In this document: positions 1-10,210 of the stretch, one piece after another
Position numbering within the stretch: the first letter of the stretch is position 1
Layout of the letters: every line of letters starts with the position of its first letter
DNA from: Protonemura montana
Lineage: Eukaryota > Arthropoda > Insecta > Plecoptera > Nemouridae
Assembly (NCBI GenBank): GCA_947568835.1
Contig: OX387609.1
Coordinates: forward strand, 17,009,208-17,073,207
Reading direction: 5' to 3'
Length of the DNA stretch: 64,000 nucleotides
The notes under the pieces: model-generated
Told to the model about the DNA's origin: nothing
The model's input: only the letters and a program-made list of their open reading frames with translations
Database searches by the model: none
Made by a program: the position numbers and the translations under genes

Positions 1-597
1 AGCTCGGTGTCTGAATTTATTACGTCTATTGAGACAGCTGGCCAGCTTGGCGGGTGGAGTGATGTTTAAATGAAAGCTGTCTTGCAGGCCCGACTCTTGG
101 GTCCAGCATTACTTTACTTTAGAGCGTCCGCCACTCCCCCAACTGCTACCTGGACTTATATTAAACAACAATTCCGAGCCTGGTTTTTTGAAGACACCCC
201 GTTGTTGGACCTACTTCATACTTTTTATTCATGCACTCAAAGGCCGACCGAAACCGCAAAAACATACGTCACGAGACTTCGTATTGCTGGCCTTACAGCC
301 GCATCCGCAGGTATCACTCGCGACGATAGACACTCGAACAACCCTCGTGAATAATGGCATTCTTTCGGTGTTTGTTAACGGTCTGCGCGACGAATCAGGA
401 GGCAATTTCCTCGTTATGTGTCCGCAAGATGATTTGAATGATGCGGTGACCTTTGCTACAAAATTTAAACAGAAGCACGCGGCTTAAAGGAAAGTCTATT
501 CTATCTCAGTCGATCCCTCGATTAAGCCAACTACGTCCAGTATTTCACCATCGCCGACGCGCACCACTCGACCAAAGAGCCCCTATTCAAATGCCTC
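1..597 (+). pseudogene. Gag N-terminal part of Ty3/gypsy-type retroelement (broken, 5' end outside window)
   Basis: The frame open from base 1 reads like the N-terminal or capsid part of a gypsy-type Gag: an 'IETAGQLGGW' stretch, a Trp/Phe-rich helical segment, and 'QRPTETAKTYVTRL', which resembles the QRP...Y..RL region of retrotransposon Gag. Gag packages the element RNA into cytoplasmic particles. The copy is dead. A TAA at 67-69 interrupts the frame, and near 290-300 the homology moves from frame 1 to frame 2, where it continues to about 487 ('NGLRDESGGNFL'). A Ser/Thr/Pro-rich tail runs up to the hAT insertion at 606. The zinc-knuckle half resumes at 3958. The family call rests on pattern, on order and on the pol domains downstream; Gag alone would be weak evidence. 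Confidence 0.6.
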
Positions 598-605
598 TCC
601 CTCGG
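598..605. repeat. Target-site duplication, left copy, element A (TCCCTCGG)
   Basis: The 8-bp TCCCTCGG directly precedes the CAAAGTTGGGGAAG end of element A and recurs exactly at 3950-3957 after its CTTCCCCAACTATG end. Eight-base duplications are typical of hAT transposition. One copy is the original gag target. Confidence 0.85.
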
Positions 606-790
606 CAAAGTTGGGGAAGATCGTTTTGAAATCGATCTTTTAAAAAGATCAAGATCGTCGTCAAAAAACGATCGCGATCGAAGATCGAAGTTCGCGATCG
701 TTTTTTTTTACGATCAAATTCAAATTCGTTTCTATAAAAGATCAAGATCGTTTAAAAGATCGTTTTCGAAAAAAAATCATGTGATCAATA
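606..790. repeat. Left subterminal GATC/CGATCG-rich inverted region of element A
   Basis: The end is densely packed with AAAAGATC, GATCGCGATC-like and CGATCGAAGATCG words, many of them self-complementary. The opposite end (about 3765-3949) has the same words in reverse orientation, forming a long imperfect subterminal inverted repeat. In hAT elements such repeats can be transposase binding sites; that role here is inference. Confidence 0.7.
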
Positions 791-1561
791 AAACTAATAA
801 CGTTGCACAGTTGAGTGCAGGTTCTAGGTAGAGAAACAACATCAATGTTACAGTCTCTGAGTGAAAGATGGCCGCCAAATGACTACCTTACCGACAAAAA
901 TGCTGAGTACCGGAACATCACGTTAAGTGGAGCCACTGTCGTATGAAATTTAATTTATAGTAAGAAATTTATGAAATTCGAAATTCGAGAAATTCGTATG
1001 AAATTTATAGTAGGTTACTCGCTTATGAATATTGTTACGTGTATATTAATCGTCGAGGTACACATTGATGGAGATTTTTTGAGCATGAAAAGTCTCAAAA
1101 GCGAGATTGTGCACGCATATCGGCGTGCAATGGTGTTTCCTACGTTTAATCGCGAATGCTGTAAGTGTCAAACTATTTCAAACCTCGGGGAACTAGAAGG
1201 TATGTTGAAAACACCGATTGGGTCCCACGAAGAGTTCATAATGTTTATTTTGTTACCTTCCGTTTATCGGAATAAGTTTAGGATCTATTGATAAAATGCT
1301 CTGGCCATTCACTCTTACCTTCATGTACCTTTTCAAATTTGAAGAGTTGGTGCTGTTAGCTGCAATTTCCCTATGCACCGGCATCCACAATAAACACTTT
1401 ACTTTGAAAACCACCCCGAGATCGGGAACATTTCCCTCGTGGAGAAAAAAGAATTTCTTTAAATTTCCCCACGGCAGAGCATTGGTCTCCGTGGCCGCGA
1501 AATCGTGATTGACCACTTCGTCTCCGTCACCCGAATCAATCGAACTCAATTAATTTAAAAA

Positions 1562-2979
1562 AAATTAAACACGGCTTGCTTCGACCAAGCGGGAGCAACG
1601 AGTGGGTGGAAATTCTCAGTGGTACAACCGTGCCACATTTGATGAAATTAAACACGGCTTGCTTCGACCAAGCGGGAGCAACGAGTGGGTGGAAATTCTC
1701 AATGGTACAACCGTGCCACATTTGATGAAATTAAACACGGCTTGCTTCGACTAAGCGGGAGCAACGAGTGGGTGGAAATTCTCAGTGGTACAACCGTGCC
1801 ACATTTGATGAAATTAAACACGGCTTGCTTCGACCAAGCGGGAGCAACGAGTGGGTGGAAATTCTCAGTGGTACAACCGTGACTCATTTGATGAAATTAA
1901 ACACGGCTTGCTTCGACCAAGCGGGAGCAACGAGTGGGTGGAAATTCTCAGTGGTACAACCGTGACTCATTTGATGAAATTAAACACGGCTTGCTTCGAC
2001 CAAGCGGGAGCAACGAGTGGGTGGAAATTCTCAGTGGTACAACCGTGCCACATTTGATGAAATTAAACACGGCTTGCTTCGACCAAGCGGGAGCAACGAG
2101 TGGGTGGAAATTCTCAGTGGTACAACCGTGCCACATTTGATGAAATTAAACACGGCTTGCTTCGACCAAGCGGGAGCAACGAGTGGGTGGAAATTCTCAG
2201 TGGTACAACTGTGTCACATTTGATGAAATTAAACAAAGCTTGCTTCGACCAAGCGGGAGCAACGAGTGGGTGGAAATTCTCAGTGGTACAACCGTGACTC
2301 ATTTGATGAAATTAAACACGGCTTGCTTCGACCAAGCGGGAGCAACGAGTGGGTGGAAATTCTCAGTGGTACAACCGTGCCACATTTGATGAAATTAAAC
2401 ACGGCTTGCTTCGACCAAGCGGGAGCAACGAGTGGGTGGAAATTCTCAGTGGTACAACCGTGCCACATTTGATGAAATTAAACACGGCTTGCTTCGACCA
2501 AGCGGGAGCAACGAGTGGGTGGAAATTCTCAGTGGTACAACCGTGCCTCATTTGATGAAATTAAACACGGCTTGCTTCGACCAAGCGGGAGCAACGAGTG
2601 GGTGGAAATTCTCAGTGGTACAACCGTGACTCATTTGATGAAATTAAACACGGCTTGCTTCGACCAAGCGGGAGCAACGAGTGGGTGGAAATTCTCAGTG
2701 GTACAACTGTGCCACATTTGATGAAATTAAACACGGCTTGCTTCGACCAAGCGGGAGCAACGAGTGGGTGGAAATTCTCAGTGGTACAACCGTGCCACAT
2801 TTGATGAAATTAAACACGGCTTGCTTCGACCAAGCGGGAGCAACGAGTGGGTGGAAATTCTCAGTGGTACAACCGTGCCACATTTGATGAAATTAAACAC
2901 GGCTTGCTTCGACCAAGCGGGAGCAACGAGTGGGTGGAAATTCTCAGTGGTACAACTGTGCCACATTTGATGAAATTAA
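1562..2979. repeat. 83-bp tandem repeat, about 17 copies, inside element A
   Basis: Near-identical 83-bp units start with AAATTAAACACGGCTTGCTT and continue through GTGGGTGGAAATTCTCAGTG to CCGTGCCACATTTGATG. Copies differ at few positions (CCACATTTG/ACTCATTTG/CCTCATTTG, CAATGG/CAGTGG). Each unit contains a short hairpin-capable GCTTG-CTTCGAC-CAAGC and outer CACGG/CCGTG complements. Eighty-three is not a multiple of three, so the roughly 60-aa open frames here are repeat artefacts. Element B has a single copy at about 11115-11205. Confidence 0.95.
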
Positions 2980-3764
2980 AAGTAAGTTAAGAGCACCTTA
3001 AATACAAGAAATGTGAGAAATATTTTCTATGGTTGACATCGGTGATAGAGAAATGTTATGAAATTTCAGCAGAAAGCTCAACCTGCGAACTGTAACTTGT
3101 AACTTTAGGTCGTTAGCTTGGCTAGCAGCGTATTCGTAGGTTCACTTGAATATCCATTGAACTCGGAGTACCATCGACTCGCTTATCTCGCTTCTACCCT
3201 TTGTCAGTCAGCGCCGACAAAGCAACGCGACAGTATGGAACAAAGACAACTACTGGGTATAGGTAGGATTTTTTCTAGTTACTGAATGAGAACTTGTAGT
3301 CAAAATAGAACATTTAAGAAGTATTTTATGCTTGATAGGATGTATTGCCGTTTAAGATTTTTTGGCATAACCCCCCCACACCTCTGACCAACTCTGACCC
3401 CTCTGGTTTACTGACAGCCTTTTGACTCTTAGATCCGCCCCTGAGCGCACACACAGCTCATTCCGAATGAGTCAATCGCCACTATCCAGCTAAAGCTCGA
3501 TTCGAAAATGCAAACACATCTCTTACAGCTAAGTGCTAATACCCGTGTTAGTATCTCTTCGAAATAAGAACTGCTAGACTCAATATTTTCGATCGTCGCC
3601 TACGATTTACATGGAACGGATGAGAGAGTTGAGGCTAATGGGTTTCCAGCGTACATTTTTGTCCAACAACCCAACAAGAAATGATTATGGAAATAAATCG
3701 ATCGCTGCTCAAATTTCAATTGCCAAGTGTTGTTCAACAATAAACATAAAAAAGGAACGACTGT

Positions 3765-3949
3765 GCAAACGATCTTGATCTTTTAAAACGATCTTTTAAA
3801 ATGATATTTTGAAAGATCGTAAAAATTCGATCGCGATCAAATTAAAAGATCGTCTTACACAAAAAAGATCGCGATCAGTTCGAAGATCATTAAAAAAGGA
3901 TCGCTATCGCACGATCGCGATCTTTTTAAAAGATCCTTCCCCAACTATG
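3765..3949. repeat. Right subterminal GATC-rich inverted region of element A
   Basis: This mirrors the left end: runs of ACGATCTTTTAAAA, GATCGCGATC and AAAAGATCC lead to the terminal CTTCCCCAACTATG. The outer 12 bases match the left terminus when reverse-complemented, apart from one A/G difference just inside. Confidence 0.7.
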
Positions 3950-3957
3950 TCCCTCGG
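3950..3957. repeat. Target-site duplication, right copy, element A (TCCCTCGG)
   Basis: An exact 8-bp copy of 598-605 immediately follows the right end of element A. Retroelement gag sequence continues directly after it, showing that the transposon landed in an already resident retroelement. Confidence 0.85.
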
Positions 3958-4420
3958 ACTCGGACTCCATGTTATCTACGTTGGTCTTATCAGTGAACCA
4001 ACTAGTAACTTCACTAAATAATCCGTCGCGACAACGGCTACCTCAAAAGCCAACGCGACCCTCCGTTTCTACCCCACGCGACTCTTCGACTTCAAGCCAA
4101 CTTGCACGCCCAGCACAGCGACCTCTAATACGGTCACTTTCTCGGACTCTACCCTGTCTCAAATTGTGTGTTATCGCTGTGGTAACCGTGGTCACTATGC
4201 CCCGCGATGCACTTCTCCTCACAATCCAGTGCTTCAGCGTATGTACTGCAATATCTGTCATTGCAATGGCCATTCTATACAAGAATGTCGCCGCCGCAAC
4301 ACCTCACCACCGACCCCGCGTCACCTTTCCCAGTCGCGACCCGAATCACATCCAGTTCGACGCGATTCGCAGCCGAATTTCGGCCGTCGCTAGTCCTACA
4401 ACCCTCTAAGGACAGCGCAT
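3958..4420 (+). pseudogene. Gag C-terminal part with two CCHC zinc knuckles (nucleocapsid-like)
   Basis: After the hAT insertion the retroelement resumes with a Ser/Thr/Pro-rich linker in frame 3, then two consecutive CX2CX4HX4C zinc knuckles in frame 2. The first is CYRCGNRGHYAPRC at 4169-4210 and the second is CNICHCNGHSIQEC at 4247-4288. Zinc knuckles bind the element RNA for packaging; a paired knuckle at the Gag C-terminus just before protease is standard for gypsy-type elements. The linker and knuckles are in different frames, and the protease lies in a third. At least some of these shifts must be decay, although one Gag/Pol boundary could be a natural frameshift. Confidence 0.85.
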
Positions 4421-4860
4421 TTGCGAAGAGGGTTTACTTTACTCTCACCCCATATACTCGTATGCTTGGCTTCCATAAACCCGCAATTGAAGTTTTTATT
4501 TCAAATCCCAATAAACCTAACTCGCGTTATTCGTTCCCATGTCTACTTGACACTGGCGCCGATATATCGTTATTTCCCGAAACAATTCTCCGTTCATGTG
4601 GCATCTCTTATAACAAGACTACTACGCGACCAGTCTATGGTGTCACTGGCTCACCACTCCCCATCGTTGGTGAAGCCAATCTAACCTTACAAATCGGCAA
4701 TAAATCCTACACATACCCTTTTCTTATTACGTCCGATGAGCCCGCAAAATTGGTTCCGGTGGTCTCATTGGATTCGACATGTTCGACTTCTTTTCATTTA
4801 GTATAGATGGTAAGACCCACGAGCTCGTCGATGGTCCAAACCGCATCCCTTAGTCAAAAA
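4421..4860 (+). pseudogene. Retropepsin-like aspartic protease domain of pol (frameshifted)
   Basis: Frame 1 carries the catalytic signature LLDTGADIS (Asp-Thr-Gly at about 4549-4557). The expected strands follow: a glycine-containing flap region (VYGVTGSPLPIVGEA) and a hydrophobic 'YTYPFLI' strand. Retropepsins cleave Gag-Pol and act as dimers. Near 4750-4765 the frame is lost. The C-terminal hydrophobic strand and helix (LIGFDMFDFFSF) and a following ELVDG continue in frame 3, so this copy could not make an intact enzyme. It lies between the zinc knuckles and RT, the normal gag-pro-RT order. Confidence 0.85.
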
Positions 4861-4891
4861 CACTCACAGCCGACCGACCTTACGGCGGTCA

Positions 4892-5760
4892 ATGCCCTCC
4901 AAGGCCCTACACGGCGCTGCACTCGTTAAGGGGCCTAAACATTCAAGCCATTCACCAAGCCTAGCTACGATGAATCCGCCAGCACTGTACGCCAGTGTTG
5001 TCGCCCGTCCTCCTGTTTCGCCCCCTGCTAATTCGCCAGCCATATCTCACGGTGTGCATCCCTGCCAGAGTGTTTTTATTCAATCGGCAAGTCTCCTGAA
5101 TCCTGTACAAATTCAGGCGTCCCACCCATCGCGCTCAACACCCGCAGGTAGAAATCAACAGGCATCTCGTATTTCAGTAGCGGACACTACTAAAGATACG
5201 AATGATGTCCGCACATCCGTCATCGCTGACAATTCTCGACGCGAAACGCCCCCTCCTCTAATGAAACCCAGAACCACTAATTCGAAGTCGCTCTTTGATA
5301 AGGTTCCGCCGAAAAGTTATATTTCTACGCCAACCGTGGTTACCACCCCGGTTCGTCTACAGTGCGCAATTATTATTCTCGGTCGAAGTGAATTTCTTTG
5401 CGAAGGCACATCAGATGCTCGCATTTATCCCTCGACTATCTCATCCCCTCGGTCAAGTCGCACACGACCGACATTCCAGGACAATTCTGTGTCCTCTTCC
5501 GATGCTCGTGAAGCATCGAGTCACCCTCTCCTTTTCGAGCCACAGACTATACTCAAACATGGTATCTCTGCTGCTAGATCTATTTCCTTTGAACGCAATG
5601 ATCGTTCTATGCAAATCTTGCTCAGTAATGTTTCTGACAGTGATATTGCTTTCCCTGCCCGCACAATTGTTGGGTTTATCCAGTCTTTTGATGATACAAA
5701 AGACATTATTTCCTCGTCCACTGACGACTGTTACTCCACTGAATGCAGTAGTCGCTTCCT
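4892..5760 (+). pseudogene. Protease-RT linker of retroelement pol
   Basis: A single open frame (frame 2) runs from the protease toward RT. It is rich in Ser, Pro, Thr and Ala. From about 5540 it gives a segment resembling the beta-rich module that often precedes RT in gypsy-type pol ('ILKHGISAARSISFER' and 'FPARTIVGFIQSF'). I recognise no catalytic motif. The homology passes from frame 2 to frame 3 between about 5700 and 5790, where the RT proper begins, so another frameshift lies there. Its assignment comes from position between two recognisable pol domains rather than from its own sequence. Confidence 0.55.
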
Positions 5761-6256
5761 TGTCTCAGTCACAACAGTCATTTTCACCAGAGGATCGCCT
5801 CTCGTCTTTACAGGAGATTATTCCTACTGACCATTTGCCTGATAGTGATAATGCTAAGCTCTGGTCTCTCCTCTCCGAATATTCGGATATTTTCTTTTGT
5901 ACTGGTGACGCAATTGGTCGTCACCCCAATGTCGAGCACTGTATCGACACTGGAGATGCAAAACCTATACGAAAATCTTCCTATCGGATTCCCCATGCGT
6001 TACGCCCAGTTCTGGACGCTCAAATTCAGGACTTACTTGACAAAGGACTGATTCGTCCTTCTAATTCTCCATGGGCATTGCCCGTCTTGCTCGTTACAAA
6101 GAAGAGCACTTCCGGCCAACCAGAGAACCGGATGGTTATTGACTTCCGGGCTCTTAACAAGGTCACTTGTAAGGATAGTTATCCCTTATTATCAATTGCT
6201 GACACTCTTGACCTTCTCGGAGACTCCAATTATTTTTCTACTTTGGACCTATATAG
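5760..6256 (+). pseudogene. Reverse transcriptase, N-terminal half (fingers and start of palm), interrupted
   Basis: Frame 3 gives a clear Ty3/gypsy RT start: a 'LLSEYSDIF' pre-RT segment, HCIDTGDAKPIRKSSYRIP, 'IQDLLDKGLIRPSNSPWALP', the basic 'LLVTKK' strand, 'RMVIDFRALNKVT' (about 6129-6165), and the first palm motif FSTLDLYS (about 6232-6258, catalytic Asp of motif A). RT copies element RNA into cDNA in the cytoplasmic particle. The domain stops in the middle of motif A at the insertion boundary, after TATATAG. The rest, starting at AFFHIPI, is at 13086 onward in the matching register. The codon phase is preserved across the roughly 6.8-kb insertion. Confidence 0.92.
6250..6256. repeat. 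TATATAG at left edge of RT-interrupting insertion
   Basis: TATATAG occurs here and again at 13079-13085, at the exact points where RT coding breaks and resumes. It is best read as a 7-bp target duplication, or 8 bp with a C/G mismatch at the first base. Confidence 0.65.
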
Positions 6257-6304
6257 CAGGGACCCGAACCGGAACCGAAACCGGAACCGGAACCCGAAAA
6301 AAAA
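6257..6304. repeat. GGAACC-type short repeats at insertion left end
   Basis: The insertion opens with imperfect 6-bp repeats GGAACC/GAACCG/GAAACC and a following A-rich run. Related words reappear in the same orientation at 9615-9690 and in reverse (GGTTCC) at 9693-9720, on the far side of the 189-bp satellite. This suggests that one element carried the satellite between its repeat-rich ends. Confidence 0.65.
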
Positions 6305-6524
6305 ACCGGGTGTAGCTGTATCTTATTGATACGGCCGATATTGAAGCGTGACTACGTTCAACTACCGCGTAGGCACGTAGGTCAACTACAGTACTGACCG
6401 CACTTCACATGCAAGTTTTACATCTCTCTTTATTTGGGTTGTGTTTTCATATCTAATTTACACACTGAAGGATTTTACAGATTGGGATGGAAGTGTCATC
6501 TTGCGATATATATATTTTATTTTG

Positions 6525-9500
6525 CATTAGTTTAATGACGAGTGCTAAAAACGCCGCCTACTCTCACGCCTCCAATATTTAGTTTATCGAAAATAAAAAA
6601 AAAGTACTTTTAAAAAATTGTCTGAACTATTGAATGATAATAAGTCGCATTCTGTCCTTTGTTTCCTGTAGGCTGTAGGGGTTGTTACACATTTGCCATT
6701 TTGCGTAATTTAACATTGGTCTTATGGAGAGCATTAAAAACGCCAACCCCTCTAACGCCTCCAATATTTATTTTATCGAAAATAAAAAAAAAGTACTTTT
6801 AGAAAATTGTCTGAACTATTGAATGATAATAAGTCGCATTCTGTCCGTTGTTTCCTGTAGGCTGTAGGGGTTGTTACACATTTGCCATTTTGCGTAATTT
6901 AACATTGGTCTTATGGAGAGCATTAAAAACGCCAACCCCTCTAACGCCTCCAATATTTATTTTATCGAAAATCAAAAAAAAGTACTTTTAGAAAATTGTC
7001 TGAACTATTGAATGATAATAAGTCGCATTCTGTCCGTTGTTTCCTGTAGGCTGTAGAGGTTGTTACACATTTGCCATTTTGCGTAATTTAACATTGGTCT
7101 TATGGAGAGCATTAAAAACGCCAACCCCTCTAACGCCTCCAATATTTATTTTATCGAAAATTAAAAAAAAGTACTTTTAGAAAATTGTCTGAACTATTGA
7201 ATGATAATAAGTCGCATTCTGTCCGTTGTTTCCAGTACTCTGTAGGGGTTGTTACACATTTGCCATTTTGCGTAATTTAACATTGGTCTTATGGAGAGAA
7301 TTAAAAACGCCAACCCCTCTAACGCCTCCAATATTTATTTTATCGAAAATAAAAAAAAAGTACTTTTAGAAAATTGTCTGAACTATTGAATGATAATAAG
7401 TCGCATTCTGTCCGTTGTTTCCTGTAGGCTGTAGGGGTTGTTACACATTTGCCATTTTGCGTAATTTAACATTGGTCTTATGGAGAGCATTAAAAACGCC
7501 AACCCCTCTAACGCCTTCAATATTTATTTTATCGAAAATAAAAAAAAAGTACTTTTAGAAAATTGTCTGAACTATTGAATGATAATAAGTCGCATTCTGT
7601 CCGTTGTTTCCTGTAGGCTGTAGGGGTTGTTACACATTTGCCATTTTGCGTAATTTAACATTGGTCTTATGGAGAGCATTAAAAACGCCAACCCCTCTAA
7701 CGCCTCCAATATTTATTTTATCGAAAATAAAAAAAAAGTACTTTTAGAAAATTGTCTGAACTATTGAATGATAATAAGTCGCATTCTGTCCTTTGTTTCC
7801 TATAGGCTGTAGGGGTTGTTACACATTTACCATTTTGCGTAATTTAACATTGGTCTTATGGAGAGCATTAAAAACGCCAACCCCTCTAACGCCTCCAATA
7901 TTTATTTTATCGAAAATCAAAAAAAAAGTACTTTTAGAAAATTGTCTTAACTATTGAATGATAATAAGTCGCATTCTGTCCGTTGTTTCCTGTAGGCTGT
8001 AGGGGTTGTTACACATTTGCCATTTTGCGTAATTTAACATTGGTCTTATGGAGAGCATTAAAAACGCCAACCCCTCTAACGCCTCCAATATTTATTTTAT
8101 CGAAAATCAAAAAAAAGTACTTTTAGAAAATTGTCTGAACTATTGAATGATAATAAGTCGCATTCTGTCCTTTGTTTCCTATAGGCTGTAGGGGTTGTTA
8201 CACATTTACCATTTTGCGTAATTTAACATTGGTCTTATGGAGAGCATTAAAAACGCCAACCCCTCTAACGCCTCCAATATTTATTTTATCGAAAATAAAA
8301 AAAAAGTACTTTTAGAAAATTGTCTGAACTATTGAATGATAATAAGTCGCATTCTGTCCGTTGTTTCCTGTAGGCTGTAGGGGTTGTTACACATTTGCCA
8401 TTTTGCGTAATTTAACATTGGTCTTATGGAGAGCATTAAAAACGCCAACCCCTCTAACGCCTCCAATATTTATTTTATCGAAAATCAAAAAAAAGTACTT
8501 TTAGAAAATTGTCTGAACTATTGAATGATAATAAGTCGCATTCTGTCCGTTGTTTCCTGTAGGCTGTAGGGGTTGTTACACATTTGCCATTTTGCGTAAT
8601 TTAACATTGGTCTTATGGAGAGCATTAAAAACGCCAACCCCTCTAACGCCTCCAATATTTATTTTATCGAAAATCAAAAAAAAAGTACTTTTAGAAAATT
8701 GTCTGAACTATTGAATGATAATAAGTCGCATTCTGTCCTTTGTTTCCTATAGGCTGTAGGGGTTGTTACACATTTACCATTTTGCGTAATTTAACATTGG
8801 TCTTATGGAGAGCATTAAAAACGCCAACCCCTCTAACGCCTCCAATATTTATTTTATCGAAAATCAAAAAAAAGTACTTTTAGAAAATTGTCTGAACTAT
8901 TGAATGATAATAAGTCGCATTCTGTCCGTTGTTTCCTGTAGGCTGTAGGGGTTGTTACACATTTGCCATTTTGCGTAATTTAACATTGGTCTTATGGAGA
9001 GCATTAAAAACGCCAACCCCTCTAACGCCTCCAATATTTATTTTATCGAAAATCAAAAAAAAGTACTTTTAGAAAATTGTCTGAACTATTGAATGATAAT
9101 AAGTCGCATTCTGTCCGTTGTTTCCTGTAGGCTGTAGGGGTTGTTACACATTTGCCATTTTGCGTAATTTAACATTGGTCTTATGGAGAGCATTAAAAAC
9201 GCCAACCCCTCTAACGCCTCCAATATTTATTTTATCGAAAATCAAAAAAAAGTACTTTTAGAAAATTGTCTGAACTATTGAATGATAATAAGTCGCATTC
9301 TGTCCTTTGTTTCCTGTAGGCTGTAGGGGTTGTTACACATTTGCCATTTTGCGTAATTTAACATTGGTCTTATGGAGAGCATTAAAAACGCCAACCCCTC
9401 TAACGCCTCCAATATTTATTTTATCGAAAATCAACAAAAAGTACTTTTAGAGAATTGTCTGATCTATTGAATGATAATAAATCGCACTCTGTCCTTTACT

Positions 9501-9545
9501 TCCTGTAGGCTGTAGGGCTTGTTACACATTGGCTATTTTGGAGAG
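6525..9545. repeat. 189-bp satellite, about 16 tandem copies
   Basis: The block is a head-to-tail array. The landmark CTGTCC recurs at 6652, 6841, 7030, 7219, 7408, 7597, 7786, 7976, 8165, 8354, 8543, 8733, 8922, 9111, 9300 and 9489, spaced 189 bp with two 190-bp steps caused by an A-tract. Each unit contains GGGGTTGTTACACATTTGCC, AAAAACGCCAACCCCTCTAA and an AAAAAAAGTACTTTTAGAAA segment. First and last copies are clearly diverged, as expected at the edges of an array kept uniform by unequal exchange. Variant units (TCCTTTG...CTATAGG...TTTACC) occur at 7786, 8165 and 8733. It has no long open frame and is non-coding. Confidence 0.97.
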
Positions 9546-9725
9546 CAAATCCGTACATGCCTCCCTATATAATGCGCTTTAAGACGTAGTCACGTCAAAA
9601 CCCGTATTTTCTTGGAACCGAAACCGGAACCAGAACCGTTATTATTAATTTCCAAGAACCGGAACCGGAACCGGAACCCTTATTAAATCATGGGTTCTTT
9701 TCGGTTCCTTAAAGGTTCCATAAAG
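9546..9725. repeat. GGAACC and GGTTCC repeat cluster after the 189-bp satellite
   Basis: Imperfect GGAACC repeats (GGAACCGAAACCGGAACC, then three GGAACC units) are followed by GGTTCC-type repeats in the opposite orientation (TTCGGTTCCTTAAAGGTTCC). The mixture of both orientations resembles the subterminal region of a transposon and pairs with the 6257-6304 repeats. A clean terminal CCCTG partner for the left CAGGG end is not present. Confidence 0.5.
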
Positions 9726-10202
9726 GTTCCGAATTTATATTGAGATTTCAGAAATTCAGATTAAAGTTATTTGCTTATTATGTTTACAACTTTTTTGTTT
9801 TTAATTTTTCCACACGATAAAAAAATGTTTCACTGGTTTGTTCCGAAAACATCCATTGACTCATCTTGTATCCACAATTTTGTTTGGGGAAAACACAAGG
9901 CATTTTCGAGAGTATTTCTTTATAAATGACCACACCGCTCTGAGAAGCGTTCTTTGGTGGTGCCCTAGCAGCCAGCTACTTTGTTTTATATCTGATAAGC
10001 TATAATCCACGTATCCTGCCGACTCGACTCACTCGTGGGCCAGCGCGGGTAATAGCTTGTTTCATAATATGCTAGCGTATGTTAGATTGTATGACGAACA
10101 GATCCGAGCGACCAGCCAGTTTGGTCGAGTTTTCGCTATTTCTGGAATTTGTCCTGTTTCATAATGTCCGTAAGATGTGTCTTAACTCATAAGAGACCTC
10201 AT
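9726..10202. other. Unassigned AT-rich stretch between repeat cluster and element B
   Basis: No convincing coding region in either strand; short frames only, with several stops in each. It contains an A/T-rich part (9726-9900) and a more mixed part (9950-10200). It probably belongs to the element that carries the 189-bp satellite, since hAT element B inserted at its right edge. Confidence 0.4.
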
Positions 10203-10210
10203 AAAGGAGG
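10203..10210. repeat. Target-site duplication, left copy, element B (AAAGGAGG)
   Basis: AAAGGAGG precedes the CATAGTTGGGGAAG terminus and is repeated exactly at 12189-12196. This independent 8-bp duplication confirms the element boundaries deduced from element A. Confidence 0.9.

Larger units (their letters stand above)
606..3949. mobile_element. hAT-like non-autonomous DNA transposon, element A (3.34 kb), inserted in gag
   Basis: The element is bounded by imperfect terminal inverted repeats: CAAAGTTGGGGAAG on the left, and CTTCCCCAACTATG on the right, which reads CATAGTTGGGGAAG in reverse. Perfect 8-bp TSDs flank it. Both ends carry about 180 bp of GATC-rich subterminal DNA. The interior matches element B (10211-12188) along most of its length: blocks around 830-1560 match 10390-11110, and 2980-3760 match 11205-12000. 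The main difference is a 17-copy 83-bp tandem array. No transposase is visible. The longest frame outside the repeats (971-1291, 106 codons) is broken in B by an indel and a stop, so it is probably not coding, and movement would need a transposase in trans. The hAT assignment rests on TSD length and CA...TG ends; other superfamilies with 8-bp TSDs are not excluded. Confidence 0.85.

Noticed and set aside
606-790. CRISPR-like or operator-like reading of the GATC-rich repeats
   Set aside because: No constant repeat with unique spacers; the words are irregular and lie at transposon ends. The genome context is eukaryotic.
971-1291. 106-codon frame in element A as a possible transposon protein
   Set aside because: The corresponding region of element B has a frameshifting T insertion and a stop, and no known domain is visible.
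1685-2970. Overlapping frames of 61-68 codons on both strands inside the 83-bp array
   Set aside because: Identical products repeated every 83 bp in shifting frames, starting at GTG codons; they are repeat by-products.
1562-2979. CRISPR array interpretation of the 83-bp repeats
   Set aside because: The full 83 bp is conserved in each unit, leaving no spacers, and the array lies inside a transposon.
4043-4282. Minus-strand frame opposite the zinc knuckles
   Set aside because: Shadow of the retroelement gag region with no recognisable motif.
6525-9545. CRISPR array interpretation of the 189-bp tandem repeats
   Set aside because: Whole units are repeated head to tail with no variable spacers; it is a satellite.
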